This document shows positions 19,668 to 28,027 of a stretch of DNA of 64,000 nt, piece by piece (position 1 is the stretch's first letter; each line of letters starts with the position of its first letter). A program made the translations under genes and the position numbers. The stretch is from Chitinophagaceae bacterium (GTDB lineage Bacteria; Bacteroidota; Bacteroidia; Chitinophagales; Chitinophagaceae), in NCBI GenBank assembly GCA_016713965.1, contig JADJOC010000009.1:682001-746000 (forward strand), given 5' to 3'. A model generated the notes under the pieces. It saw only the letters and a program-made list of their open reading frames with translations, did no database searches and was not told the DNA's origin.

Positions 19668-20623
19668 ATGCTTAAAAATATTCAGGTAACCGGTAACAAA
19701 GATACACGAAGCGGCTTTGGTGACGGTATTGTAGAAGCCGCCAGAAAAAATAATAACATTGTAGCGCTTACAGCAGATCTTGCCGGATCATTAAAATTAA
19801 ACGTTTTTATCAAAGAGTTTCCTGAGCGGTTTATACAGTGTGGTATTGCAGAAGCTAACATGATTGGTATAGCTGCAGGCCTTACCATTGGAGGGAAAAT
19901 ACCTTTCACTACAACATTTGCTAATTTTTCTACCGGAAGGGTGTATGACCAGATCCGCCAATCCGTTGCGTATAGTGGAAAAAATGTAAAAATATGCGCC
20001 AGCCATGCAGGATTAACCCTGGGAGAAGACGGCGCTACCCACCAGATTTTAGAAGATATCGGGCTGATGAAAATGCTTCCCGGCATGACAGTAATTGTAC
20101 CGGCAGATTATAACCAGACAAAAGCTGCTACAATAGCTATTGCTGACTATGAAGGGCCTGTTTACCTTCGCTTCGGAAGACCAGTCTGGCCGATTTTTAC
20201 TAATGAAAAGATTTTGTAATAGGCAAGGCCCAACACTTATCTGAAGGTAAAGATGTAAGTATTTTTGCCTGTGGCCATATGGTATGGAAATCAATAGAAG
20301 CAGGAAAAATTTTAGAAGAAAAAGGAATCAGTGTAGAAGTTATTAATATGCATACCATCAAACCTTTGGATGTACAAGCAGTTATCGCCTCCATCACTAA
20401 AACAAAATGTGCAGTTACTGTGGAAGAACATAATATAATTGGCGGGTTAGGCGATGCTATTGCACAGGTGGCTGCAAAGAATTTTCCTATCCCTATAGAA
20501 TATATTGGCACCAACGATACTTTTGGCGAAAGTGGCAAACCTACTGAACTTCTTACTAAATATGGCCTTGATACCCCTAATATCATTGCAGCTGTGGAAA
20601 AAGTATTAGGCAGGAAAAATTAG
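19668..20623 (+). CDS. Transketolase C-terminal subunit, one frameshift
   Basis: Encodes the pyrimidine-binding and C-terminal domains of a split transketolase (pentose phosphate pathway; transfers two-carbon ketol units with thiamine diphosphate). Visible are the conserved [16 protein letters not shown] with its catalytic Glu, and [14 protein letters not shown]. The frame breaks at the T4 run 20212-20215; one T restores [19 protein letters not shown] and a 317-residue protein. The N-terminal, diphosphate-binding subunit that usually sits directly upstream is not here: galE occupies that place, so the partner must be encoded elsewhere. Start ATG 19668. Confidence 0.9.
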
Positions 20624-20655
20624 CCTGTTAACATTATCATTCATTAAACTTTTGC

Positions 20656-20687
20656 TCAAAAAACCAATCACATGATTGGTTTTTTGA
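20656..20687 (+). terminator. Rho-independent terminator after the transketolase gene
   Basis: TCAAAAAACCAATC at 20656-20669 pairs perfectly with 20674-20687 over a four-base loop, 33 bases after the stop. The 3' arm itself contains the T-run. Confidence 0.85.
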
Positions 20688-20819
20688 TAATATTCATGGT
20701 TTAATATAAAAACAAAGATTTAACAGTAGCTTTTCAAGCTGAATGGCATCCGTTGATAAACTGGCAAAAATCTACGCTACGCCTGCTCAATTGTTTTATT
20801 TTTACTGTATCAACCTACT

Positions 20820-21371
20820 ATGACAGAAAATATTGATGATAGAGAACTTTTACTGCTTTTTAAAGAACCCGGTAGTAAAGAAAAGGCCTATACCTGTATT
20901 ATAAAAAAATACCAGGAAAAATTGTATTGGCACATAAGAAGGCTGGTAATACAGCACGAAGATGCAAATGATGTATTGCAGAATATGTTTATTAAAGTAT
21001 GGAAAGGATTAGAAAATTTCAGGGAAGACAGCCAATTATACACCTGGCTTTACCGCATAGCTACCAACGAAAGCTTAACTTTTTTAGAACAACAGAAAAA
21101 AAGGGCTGCCACATCGTTAAGTGACAATGAAAACGGGTTAAGCAGGCATATCGAAGCAGATAAATATTTCGACCCGAAAAAAATTGAATGGAAACTTCAG
21201 TTAGCCATCCAGCAACTACCTGATAAACAAAAAGCAGTATTTAACTTAAGGTACTATGATGAAATGCCTTATGAAGAAATGAGCCGTGTTTTAGAAACCA
21301 GCGAAGGGGCTTTAAAAGCCAGCTATCACCATGCAGTAAAAAAAATAGAGGATTATATACTCAATCATTAA
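20820..21371 (+). CDS. ECF-type RNA polymerase sigma factor
   Basis: 183-residue sigma-70 family protein with region 2 (residues ~24-90: DANDVLQNMFIKVWKGLENF, then YTWLYRIATNESL) and region 4 (residues ~125-180: LPDKQKAVFNLRYYDEMPYEEM and SEGALKASYHHAVKKIEDY). It directs core polymerase to an alternative promoter set, usually for envelope stress in this phylum. The membrane-anchored gene 36 bases downstream and the CpxP-like gene after it look like its regulator and a sensor or effector, so the three probably form one signalling operon. Confidence 0.93.
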   Translation: MTENIDDRELLLLFKEPGSKEKAYTCIIKKYQEKLYWHIRRLVIQHEDANDVLQNMFIKVWKGLENFREDSQLYTWLYRIATNESLTFLEQQKKRAATSLSDNENGLSRHIEADKYFDPKKIEWKLQLAIQQLPDKQKAVFNLRYYDEMPYEEMSRVLETSEGALKASYHHAVKKIEDYILNH

Positions 21372-21407
21372 ACTTTAAGCCGAAAAAAGCGTCAATGATA
21401 TAGCATA

Positions 21408-22160
21408 ATGGAGAATAAAAACGACATATTAAACGAATTAAAAACCATAAGCCCATTGCTTGCCGGTATAGAAAAAATAAATGTTTTTTCTATACCGGAG
21501 GAATATTTTAAAAAGTTGGATACTTATATAATTGAGATTGCTAAGGAAAATAATTTTTTACAACATATTAATAAGCAGCCTGTAAATGAAATACCGCTAG
21601 GATACTTTACCAATCTTTCTGAAAATATTTTAAATAAGATAAAAAACCAGCAAACGCAAAATGCTTTAGAAGAAATAAAAACTCTTTCGCCAACATTATA
21701 TCAATTACAACCTATTAATGTATTTAAGTTACCGGGCACATATTTTACTAACCTAAGTAATGAAATATTACAAAAAATAAATGTACAACCGGATACTAAA
21801 GTTGTTACTTTCCGTAAGTATAATGGTTTTCTTAAATATGCCATAGCGGCAATTTTTGCAGGCGCAATGGCTTTGGGGATTTTTAAGTTTACCCAACCTT
21901 CTGCTGTTGGCAATACCAGTTTACCCCAATATGTATTAGATGCACAAAAAATAAAAAACATAGATGAAGAACTAGCCAAAATAAGTGAAACAGATATTAT
22001 AAAATATTTACAGGATAATGGCGAAGATGTAGATGCCGCATTAGTATCCATTACAATAGATGAAAAAAATTTACCTGCTGAAGAAGATTATTTAACAGAC
22101 GAGAAAGCATTGGATAATTATTTGGATAACCTGTATGATAATAACTCAACAACAAATTAA
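21408..22160 (+). CDS. Single-span membrane protein, putative anti-sigma factor, with internal repeats
   Basis: 250 residues, one membrane segment (about 143-161). The cytoplasmic N-terminal part contains three similar units of ~35 residues, each with a P..YF..L...I...I core: near 28-46 (FSIPEEYFKKL), 61-79 (EIPLGYFTNLSENILNKI) and 105-123 (FKLPGTYFTNLSNEILQKI). The C-terminal part, after the membrane, is strongly acidic. No zinc-binding HxxxCxxC of classical anti-sigma factors is present. Position after an ECF sigma gene and membrane topology are why I propose anti-sigma function; sequence similarity to a known family is not evident. Two bases separate it from the next gene. Confidence 0.6.
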   Translation: MENKNDILNELKTISPLLAGIEKINVFSIPEEYFKKLDTYIIEIAKENNFLQHINKQPVNEIPLGYFTNLSENILNKIKNQQTQNALEEIKTLSPTLYQLQPINVFKLPGTYFTNLSNEILQKINVQPDTKVVTFRKYNGFLKYAIAAIFAGAMALGIFKFTQPSAVGNTSLPQYVLDAQKIKNIDEELAKISETDIIKYLQDNGEDVDAALVSITIDEKNLPAEEDYLTDEKALDNYLDNLYDNNSTTN

Positions 22161-22162
22161 TT

Positions 22163-22561
22163 ATGAAAAATATATACTTATAGTAACTATTATGCTGGCG
22201 CAATTATCATTAAAGGCGCAAGATACCAGCCCCGCAAACGGCAAACAGCAAAGAATACAGGCTTTATACGTAGCATTTGTAACCAAGCAGCTGGACCTGA
22301 CTGCCGAAGAAGCACAAAAATTCTGGCCTGTTCATACAGAATTTTTAAATGAAATAAAAACAGTAAAACCTGATTTACCTGAGTTGGATAAACAACAATC
22401 TGTTTTAAATATAAAAAAAAAGATATCAAAATGACTTTCTCCGAAATATTGGGAAGTAAAAGAACAGAAAAATTTTTTAAGATTAATGCAGAGTTTAATA
22501 AAAAATTATTAGAAAGAATAAGAAAACAGAAAGCAAATTCAGATTTGAAAAGAAAAATGTA
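22163..22561 (+). CDS. Small exported CpxP/Spy-like protein, two frameshifts
   Basis: Third gene of the sigma operon. Restoring one A at 22166-22170 gives MKKYILIVTIMLAQLSLKAQ, a clear signal peptide; restoring one A in the A9 run 22413-22421 lets the frame continue to 22561, about 133 residues. The mature part is helical and charged, with LDLTAEEAQKFWPVHTEF, the LTxEEAxxFWP pattern seen in many Bacteroidota periplasmic proteins related in form to CpxP/Spy chaperones, and EKFFKINAEFNKKLLERI near the end. I infer an extracytoplasmic sensor or chaperone tied to the sigma factor. No closer assignment. Confidence 0.6.
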
Positions 22562-22664
22562 AAAATTATACATTCATATGACAAGTATTAGAGATATTCT
22601 TATTATCTTTTTCTATTTTACAAAAAATTATCAATGTTTAAACAAATATTTTTATAAAAATTAA

Positions 22665-22756
22665 TTGAAAGTAACTCAAAAATATATACATTTGTAATAG
22701 GTGTTTTTCATAGGTTAGCAACGGCCAGCTCTTTTTAGAGCAGGCCTCTTTTTTTA
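22665..22756 (+). ncRNA. Candidate ~55-nt transcript: promoter plus terminator, no ORF
   Basis: An ATTG at 22664-22667, 19 bases, then TACATTTG at 22687-22694 make one of the best matches in the window to the Bacteroidota TTTG-N19-21-TAnnTTTG promoter. Transcription would start near 22701. At 22723-22746 lies a hairpin, GGCCAGCTC / GAGCAGGCC with one A-A mismatch and a 6-base loop, followed by T-rich 22747-22756. The product would be about 55 nt without an open frame. It may be a small RNA or a terminated leader of murI, which begins about 40 bases later. Confidence 0.5.
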
Positions 22757-22797
22757 TTAGATATAATTTTACTCATATATAATTATTAAAGTATTGA

Positions 22798-23535
22798 AAG
22801 CAAATCAACCTTTTAGGCGACAACGCAAGATCACCTTACGGCAACAGAAGTTTTGAAACTGTTTATCAATATACCTTGGAAAGTGTTCAATGGTTTTTTA
22901 AGCAAAATTGCACTTTGGTAATTTTAGCCTGCAATACTGCTTCCGCAAAGGCATTAAGAACTATCCAGCAAAATGATTTGATAAAATTTCCCGGTAAAAA
23001 AATTTTAGGCGTAATCAGACCAACCAGTGAAATTATAGGCAGGTATACCGAATCGAAAAAAGTAGGCATTTTAGGCACCACCGGCACCATACAATCCAAT
23101 TCATATCCAATAGAAATTAATAAATTTTATCCTAGTGTATCTGTTTACCAGCAACCCTGCCCTATGTTGGTACCATTAATAGAGAATAATGAACATGAAA
23201 GTGAAGGGGCACATTATTTCATAAAGAAATACTTAAATAATCTGCTCAGCCAATCAACTGATATAGATACCATATTACTTGCCTGTACACATTACCCTTT
23301 ATTAATCAATACAATAAAACAATACCTGCCTGGTAATATAAAAGTTTTATCGCAGGGAACAATAGTAGCCGATAGTTTACAAGATTACCTGGTAAGGCAT
23401 CCTGAAATTGAGCAGCAATGCACAAAAAATGGCAATTTATCTTTTTATACAACCGATGATACCAGTGATTTTGATAGTAAAGCTGCCGTTTTTTTTGGCA
23501 AAAAAGTACACTCTAGCCATATCCATCAACTATAA
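22798..23535 (+). CDS. murI: Glutamate racemase, N-terminal segment missing
   Basis: Makes D-glutamate for peptidoglycan. The open frame has no start and begins with ...GDNARSPYGNRSFETVYQYT, then LACNTASAKAL with the first catalytic Cys and LLACTHYPLL with the second; the C-terminus is normal. Just upstream, in another frame, TTG 22794 begins MKANQP, the usual start of Bacteroidota MurI. Between the two, the ~28 residues containing the DSGIGG catalytic-Asp motif are absent, so some 80-90 bases are missing near 22810. The rest is well preserved. As MurI is normally essential, I think this is a sequence or assembly gap, not a natural mutant. Confidence 0.88.
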   Translation, partial: KQINLLGDNARSPYGNRSFETVYQYTLESVQWFFKQNCTLVILACNTASAKALRTIQQNDLIKFPGKKILGVIRPTSEIIGRYTESKKVGILGTTGTIQSNSYPIEINKFYPSVSVYQQPCPMLVPLIENNEHESEGAHYFIKKYLNNLLSQSTDIDTILLACTHYPLLINTIKQYLPGNIKVLSQGTIVADSLQDYLVRHPEIEQQCTKNGNLSFYTTDDTSDFDSKAAVFFGKKVHSSHIHQL

Positions 23536-23591
23536 ATAAGTCAAACACCAAAATTCTTCATTCTTCATTTTTAATTTTTAATTAAAACCCC

Positions 23592-23599
23592 TACCTTTG
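23592..23599 (+). promoter_or_regulatory. -7 box of the rpmH-rnpA operon
   Basis: TACCTTTG, a perfect TAnnTTTG, about 90 bases before the rpmH start. The leader between them holds a GGGATGGTGCCCTGGTGG stretch that could fold locally. Confidence 0.6.
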
Positions 23600-23689
23600 C
23601 CGTCCTTTCACAAACAGCAGGGATGGTGCCCTGGTGGGTGTAACCGGTTTTTAATAATATTATTTTGTAAAAGGAAAAAATAACTAACA

Positions 23690-23857
23690 ATGCCAGGTAA
23701 AAAAAGAACATACCAACCCCATACACGCCGCAGAAAATCAGTACATGGCTTCCGCAGGCGTATGCAAGATGCTAACGGCCGTAAAGTATTAGCCAGCCGC
23801 AGGCTTAAAGGGCGTCATAAATTAACCGTTTCTGACGAGCATGGGTCAAAAAAATAA
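23690..23857 (+). CDS. rpmH: 50S ribosomal protein L34
   Basis: 55-residue, very basic protein of the large ribosomal subunit. The L34 signature [20 protein letters not shown] is followed by [22 protein letters not shown]. The start at ATG 23690 gives [10 protein letters not shown], two or three residues longer than the common MKRTYQP but with no better ATG; the acidic SDEHGSKK tail is an extension seen in this phylum. It precedes rnpA, the classic rpmH-rnpA-yidD order. Confidence 0.95.
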   Translation: MPGKKRTYQPHTRRRKSVHGFRRRMQDANGRKVLASRRLKGRHKLTVSDEHGSKK

Positions 23858-23919
23858 ATAAACCGTACAGGTAAACATATTTAGCTCTCCTTTTGTGAGG
23901 GCTTTTTTAATTTTGCGTA

Positions 23920-24229
23920 TTGGCAAACATAAAACAATATACATTCGGAAAAAATGAACGGCTTAAAAGCCGTAAAGTAATTGAACTATTGTTCAAACAA
24001 GGTAAGTCATTTTCTATTTTTCCGTTACGGGTAGTGTATTTGCAAATTGATAATAGCGATACCTCATTAAAAGCCGGTTTTACTGTAAGCACCAGGCATT
24101 TTAAAAAAGCAGTGGACAGGAACAGGATAAAAAGGCAGATGAAGGAAGCCTATCGACTGCAAAAAGCTGCATTACAAGAACAATTACAAGAACATAAAAA
24201 ATCTGTTGCCGTATTTTTTATGTATGTTG
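23920..24229 (+). CDS. rnpA: Ribonuclease P protein component, 3' end lost
   Basis: Protein subunit of RNase P, which matures tRNA 5' ends. From TTG 23920: [21 protein letters not shown], then the RNA-binding RNR box as [16 protein letters not shown]. The authentic sequence stops at about VFFMYV (24229). The frame then runs on to 24372 through bases that, one frame over, encode the end of YidD, so the apparent 150-residue length is misleading. About 20-25 C-terminal RnpA residues are missing at the C9 run 24230-24238. Confidence 0.88.
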
Positions 24230-24361
24230 CCCCCCCCCTGTTCACATTACGGAATACAGGCTTTTCAAAAATACGGGCCGTTAAAAGGTTTTTGGCTCAC
24301 TGCCAAAAGAATTGCCCGGTGCCACCCCTGGGGCACAAGTGGTTATGCCCCGGTGCCGTAA
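24224..24361 (+). pseudogene. yidD: YidD C-terminal fragment
   Basis: In the +1 frame relative to rnpA an ATG at 24224 opens a 45-residue frame, [10 protein letters not shown] then [33 protein letters not shown]. The second half is unmistakably YidD, the small membrane-insertion efficiency factor whose gene normally overlaps or follows rnpA. The N-terminal amphipathic helix and the CRYTPTCS motif are missing or shortened, and the frame overlaps the broken end of rnpA. Best read as the surviving 3' part of yidD after a deletion at the poly-C tract. Confidence 0.8.
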
Positions 24362-25054
24362 TTAATAACTAAATACATATTTCTCTACAGTAGTTCTTGT
24401 AGGAAAGCCTTTAACATTTTCCGTTTCAATTTCTTTTGAAAGCAGTCCTTCTTTATTATACTCAAATATCATTTTTGAGTTTCTATATTCATCTGTAAAA
24501 GTTCTTAGAATCAATTTACCCCTGCTATCGTATTTATATTCCCACATATACCCCCGAAGATCATCTTTTGCTTTGCCCACTTGCTTAATTAATTGGCCTT
24601 TTTCATTGTATAAAAAATCGATTAGCCTACCGTAAAAATTACTTTTTAGTTGTTTTCCATCTTTATCATATTCATTAATATCTTTTGCTCCTGATTCAGA
24701 ATCGATCATCTCAGAAACATAACTACCATCAGGATTATAAACAAAGGTTGTAATCTCATTAGGCCTGCCTTCATCATGAATAAAGACCTCTTCTATCTTA
24801 AGCGGCCGTTGTTGCTCATCATACTGAATTACTTTGTACTGCCACCGCTCTCCTTTATTATAAAAAGCAGTATCATTGCCATTTTCATCAAAATATAACG
24901 CTCTATAAGAGTTTTCGGATGGTGTTTTACCTTCATGATAAATAGTTACTTTTTTAATTTTCTTATTTTTAATTTCTGCTGCAGTAGGAAATTGGGCAAA
25001 TATATTACCTGAAAAAATAAAGGTCAGGCTTATAAATAATAGTATGTTTTTCAT
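24362..25054 (-). CDS. Secreted protein with YD-like repeats
   Basis: From ATG 25054, MKNILLFISLTFIFSGNIFA is a signal peptide. The ~210-residue mature part consists of short beta segments with a loose repeat: YFDENGNDTAFYN, YDEQQRPLKIEEV, YNPDGSYVSE, YDKDGKQLKSN, YNEKGQLIKQ, YDSRGKLILR, YNKEGLLSKE. The Y(D/N)xxGxL pattern resembles YD/Rhs-type repeats found in many exported Bacteroidota proteins. No enzyme motif. An in-frame ATG at 25126 would bury the signal. Its stop abuts the end of the yidD fragment on the other strand. Confidence 0.65.
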   Translation of the reverse strand: MKNILLFISLTFIFSGNIFAQFPTAAEIKNKKIKKVTIYHEGKTPSENSYRALYFDENGNDTAFYNKGERWQYKVIQYDEQQRPLKIEEVFIHDEGRPNEITTFVYNPDGSYVSEMIDSESGAKDINEYDKDGKQLKSNFYGRLIDFLYNEKGQLIKQVGKAKDDLRGYMWEYKYDSRGKLILRTFTDEYRNSKMIFEYNKEGLLSKEIETENVKGFPTRTTVEKYVFSY

Positions 25055-25162
25055 ATAGATTTTTATAAAATGCAAATAAGAAGTCGCCACAATTGTAGCA
25101 TTCTCATATAGATGATTTACCCCCACTATTTACATAAAAGTAATCATAACTTCAAATAATAT

Positions 25163-26618
25163 AATTAGTCGATCCTCAAAAAGTCATTTTTACTTTGGGG
25201 ACAAAAATCAGTTGAGTATAAAAGTTAACGAAGCGAAACAATTTTAAGGGCCAAAAAATAAATTCTACTTTCCATTTATTCATCATTCTTTTAAAATTCA
25301 TTGCTGCAGCCGCTAATATTACATTGATTGCATCTCCAACTGTACCTTTGAGGTAATTTCTGCTCATTCTATAATCGTGTTTTAAATGCCCTATTACAGG
25401 CTCTATTGCCGCTCTGCGTTTATGTCTTTTGCGTTTGGTTTGAGTAATGTCCTTATCTGGCTTTGGTGTGTGTAATGCAGTATTGTTAATCATTTTAGGC
25501 CCCCTGGTACCCCCTGTCTAAAAAAACATTTTTAGCCTCTTTGTCCATCAGCCTTTCATATTGTTCTAATACTGCCGGTAGTGTTTTTGAGTCATGCAGG
25601 GATTCTGTAAAATTTAATGCCCCAACAATTACACCGCTACTTTGTGTTACTAAAAAAGAAGCTTTGCTGCCAAACTCAAATCTTTTATGCTCTTTGCCTT
25701 TAGTGTAGCATTTTACATCGGGTTCATGAAGACTGTAAACTTTACCGCTATCGCTTCTTCTTTTGTGCTAATACTGTTTTAAACAATGATAAATGTGTTG
25801 CATACCGGTTTAAACTATCGGCAGTAAGTTTGCGTTCAAGCTCCCGTACTAACCTGCCTGCTATTGTTTTAATTTTTTTACCAGCTTTCCTTGCTTTGCC
25901 TGCGCCGTCTTTGTTTTTCTTAAAACGCTGAACAGTGCTAGTTTTTTTATCGTGAACTTATAACTCTGTCTTAGTTCCAGGCTTTCTTTTAGGCTATGGC
26001 CTGACATTTTACAATTATCTTTTTGTACAGCTTATCATCGGTTGGATAGGTGATATTTTTTTCCTGTACAGTGGTATCCCCACTCAAATTATCATCATCG
26101 GCATCTTTACCATTGATACGGATACTTTCTTTAAAAATCAATTTGCCCCAGCTTCTCCAATTCGTTTTCTAAATTTACTATCTGTAGCCACACAAGGTGG
26201 TTTTACAGAAAATAATTTTCTCCGCCAAAGTATTGATAATAGGCATTTTCCGCCCATTGCTCTACTACACTTTGGTCACTTAAATTGCGGACTTGCTTTA
26301 AAATCAGCAACGATACCATTAACCGGATAGGCTTGGCTGGTTTGCCCTGGGTTGCACTGTAATGTTTTTAAAAGCTTCTTCAAACACATTCCAATCAATC
26401 CTGTTTGCCAGTATATAAAGCGGATGAGAATGATTCAACTGCTCTTCAAAACTGCTGTAAAAACCAATTTGTGCATTGTTTTTTGCTTTGCTAACATGAT
26501 ACAAATTTGCAAGATTTTTTAAGCTTCTTTATACTTTTCCTGCAGATTTATTTATCCATAATTGTGTATAAATTATGAATGGTAAAGGATTGTAGGGCTT
26601 TTTGAGGAACGACTAATT
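25163..26618 (-). mobile_element. IS5-family-like insertion sequence, decayed or mis-sequenced
   Basis: About 1.46 kb bounded by near-perfect 21-bp inverted ends: AATTAGTCGATCCTCAAAAAG at the left (25163-25183) and its complement with one mismatch at the right (26598-26618). Inside, on the minus strand, lie pieces of one DDE transposase. The ends carry TTAG and CTAA, both fitting the YTAR target preference of IS5 elements, but they are not identical, so a target duplication is not certain. A family-1 intergenic repeat starts 11 bases beyond the right end. Confidence 0.8.
25176..26504 (-). pseudogene. Transposase of the IS5-like element, many frame breaks
   Basis: Read from 26504 down: SHPLYILANRIDWNVFEEAF (N-terminus), GKPAKPIRLMVSLLILKQVR and VVEQWAENAYYQYF in another frame near 26225-26340, then VYSLHEPDVKCYTKGKEHKR and GVIVGALNF near 25600-25740, and finally RAAIEPVIGHLKHDYRMSR with the catalytic Glu near 25300-25440. 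All are in the expected order, so the gene was one transposase of ~440 residues. At least five frame changes are needed to join them, clearly more than in neighbouring genes of equal length, which suggests real decay on top of sequencing indels. Confidence 0.8.
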
Positions 26619-26628
26619 AAAACTCAAT

Positions 26629-26695
26629 AAAGGTATGCAGTACAAGGGAGTGACCCCGCTTCCAGACGAGGCTGGCTACAACGATGTTGAGCAAA
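26629..26695 (+). repeat. Family-1 intergenic repeat, copy R1
   Basis: Starts AAAGGTATGCAGTACAAG, continues with a central CCCCG...CGAGG imperfect hairpin and ACAACGATG, then diverges before the usual GCCGGTAACAAAA end. Lies just outside the IS right end and 83 bases before direct repeat A of the Fic region. Confidence 0.75.
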
Positions 26696-26777
26696 TTATT
26701 TTAGCTTTCCTATCGGGGGTTATAGTGCTTAGCTTTTGTACAATGGCATGAAACCCCGATGTACAATGTAACTATGA

Positions 26778-26885
26778 AACTAACAGCAACCACACTACAA
26801 AAATTAAGAGTGCCCATAATAAGTCTAAAGAGTTACCTGGTAGCGGGGGGGGGGCGTACCAAAAATCCCGCCAGGACATAATATG
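26778..26885 (+). repeat. Direct repeat A at the Fic gene
   Basis: About 105 bases that align along their whole length, with mismatches and small gaps, to 28138-28245 in the same orientation. Shared words include AGCAACCAC, CTACAAAAATTAAGAGTG, GGTAGC, CGTACC and AGGACA. Contains a 10-base G run at 26846-26855, whose length may be unreliable. Ends ten bases from the Fic stop codon. Confidence 0.75.
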
Positions 26886-26894
26886 TGCTGTGTT

Positions 26895-28016
26895 TTAATC
26901 TTTAAAAATATCAATGTACTTTTTATATGTATATGTTTTCCCGTATTTTATCGTTTCATTAAAAACCTCTAATATTTCTAAATCAATAAATCTATCAATT
27001 AATTTAGCTGATCCTGACCGGCTAAATTGCATGGCATTCACAACCATTGCATGATTAGTAATAGGATTTTTAAATAGATTTTGTAAAAACTTTACTCCGC
27101 TTGCGGCTTCACGCTTACCTAATGCCTGTATCTTACGCATATCAGTTTCTCTTAATGCTGTTATTTTTTTAGAAGTTTCAATACTTTGATTAGCTGTTTC
27201 TATTACACCATCTAAAAAAAAGTGCAGCCACTCATTTGTTTTATTGTGATGATAGGCATTCAGCTTGTCATAATACAATTGTTGGTTCTTTTTGAAAAAA
27301 CTGCTTAAAAATAAAACCGGTTTTTCTAATACAGCCCTTTCAAATAGAAATAAGGTGATCAATAAACGGCCAGTTCTGCCGTTTCCATCCAAAAAAGGAT
27401 GAATGGTTTCAAATTGGGCATGCAGGATACCTGCCTGCAAAACCGGCATTAAAGTAGTATCATGTATAAATTTTTCAAAATCGGCCAGTGAACGGTTCAT
27501 AGCTTCTACAGGTGGCGGTACAAATGATGCGTTTTGCAGGGTCGTGCCCCCTATCCAGTTTTGTGATCTTCTATATTCGCCAGGATCAGCAAAGTGAGAA
27601 GACCGTGCATTAGTCATCAATTCTTTATGTAACTCACGGATAAAGCGCAATGAAAAGGGAAAATTTTTTATCCGTTCGGTACCGTAACTTAATGCTTTCA
27701 TGTAAAATAAAATATCATCCGCATCCGTATCTTTTACATTTACACCTGCGCTCATTTCCAAGGCATCCATCATGGTAGCCCTTGTTCCTTCGATCTGGGC
27801 CGAGCTGGTAGCATCTTTTACAATGTACATGCTCAAAAAGAAATCAGCATCCGGCAAAGTATGTGTTATACCATCTAGTTTGCCAATAAGACGCTCGGCA
27901 TTAGCAGCTTTGGTTATTAAATCAGTAGGAAATTCCAGTAATTTCTGAGTTGGAAACGCATCTGGTATAAAAGCAGTATACCCCTCAGGCTGCTTTATTA
28001 AATGACCAATTGACAT
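26895..28016 (-). CDS. Fic family protein (predicted AMP-transferase, class II)
   Basis: 373 residues. The Fic core motif HPFLDGNGRTGR is at 206-217 and is complete, so adenylylation of a target protein is chemically possible. An N-terminal inhibitory motif, SSAQIEGT (71-78, Glu76), matches the S/TxxxE(G/N) helix of class II Fic enzymes that blocks ATP binding until released. The C-terminal ~90 residues (ITNHAMVVNAMQFSRSGSAKLIDRF...) look like a winged helix-turn-helix, a fusion common in Fic proteins that bind their own promoter. Fits the palindromic sites just upstream. No antitoxin gene is adjacent. The frame is intact, unlike many neighbours. Flanked by direct and inverted repeats that suggest a movable unit. 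Confidence 0.9.
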   Translation of the reverse strand: MSIGHLIKQPEGYTAFIPDAFPTQKLLEFPTDLITKAANAERLIGKLDGITHTLPDADFFLSMYIVKDATSSAQIEGTRATMMDALEMSAGVNVKDTDADDILFYMKALSYGTERIKNFPFSLRFIRELHKELMTNARSSHFADPGEYRRSQNWIGGTTLQNASFVPPPVEAMNRSLADFEKFIHDTTLMPVLQAGILHAQFETIHPFLDGNGRTGRLLITLFLFERAVLEKPVLFLSSFFKKNQQLYYDKLNAYHHNKTNEWLHFFLDGVIETANQSIETSKKITALRETDMRKIQALGKREAASGVKFLQNLFKNPITNHAMVVNAMQFSRSGSAKLIDRFIDLEILEVFNETIKYGKTYTYKKYIDIFKD

Positions 28017-28027
28017 AATAATTAAAT

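Noticed and set aside
20205..20225. Programmed ribosomal frameshifting in the transketolase and similar genes
   Set aside because: No slippery heptamer plus pseudoknot arrangement is visible, and such breaks occur in too many unrelated genes.
22135..22434. Start of the CpxP-like gene at ATG 22135
   Set aside because: It would overlap the preceding gene and add a non-signal N-terminus; ATG 22163 with one restored A gives a proper signal peptide.
23540..23585. AT-rich TTCATTTTTAATTTTTAATT tract, with a complementary tract at 61630-61665
   Set aside because: Low-complexity sequence that recurs in many AT-rich genomes; no boundary or function can be supported.
26895..28016. Fic as half of a toxin-antitoxin pair
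   Set aside because: No small antitoxin gene is adjacent; the inhibitory motif lies within the Fic protein itself (class II).
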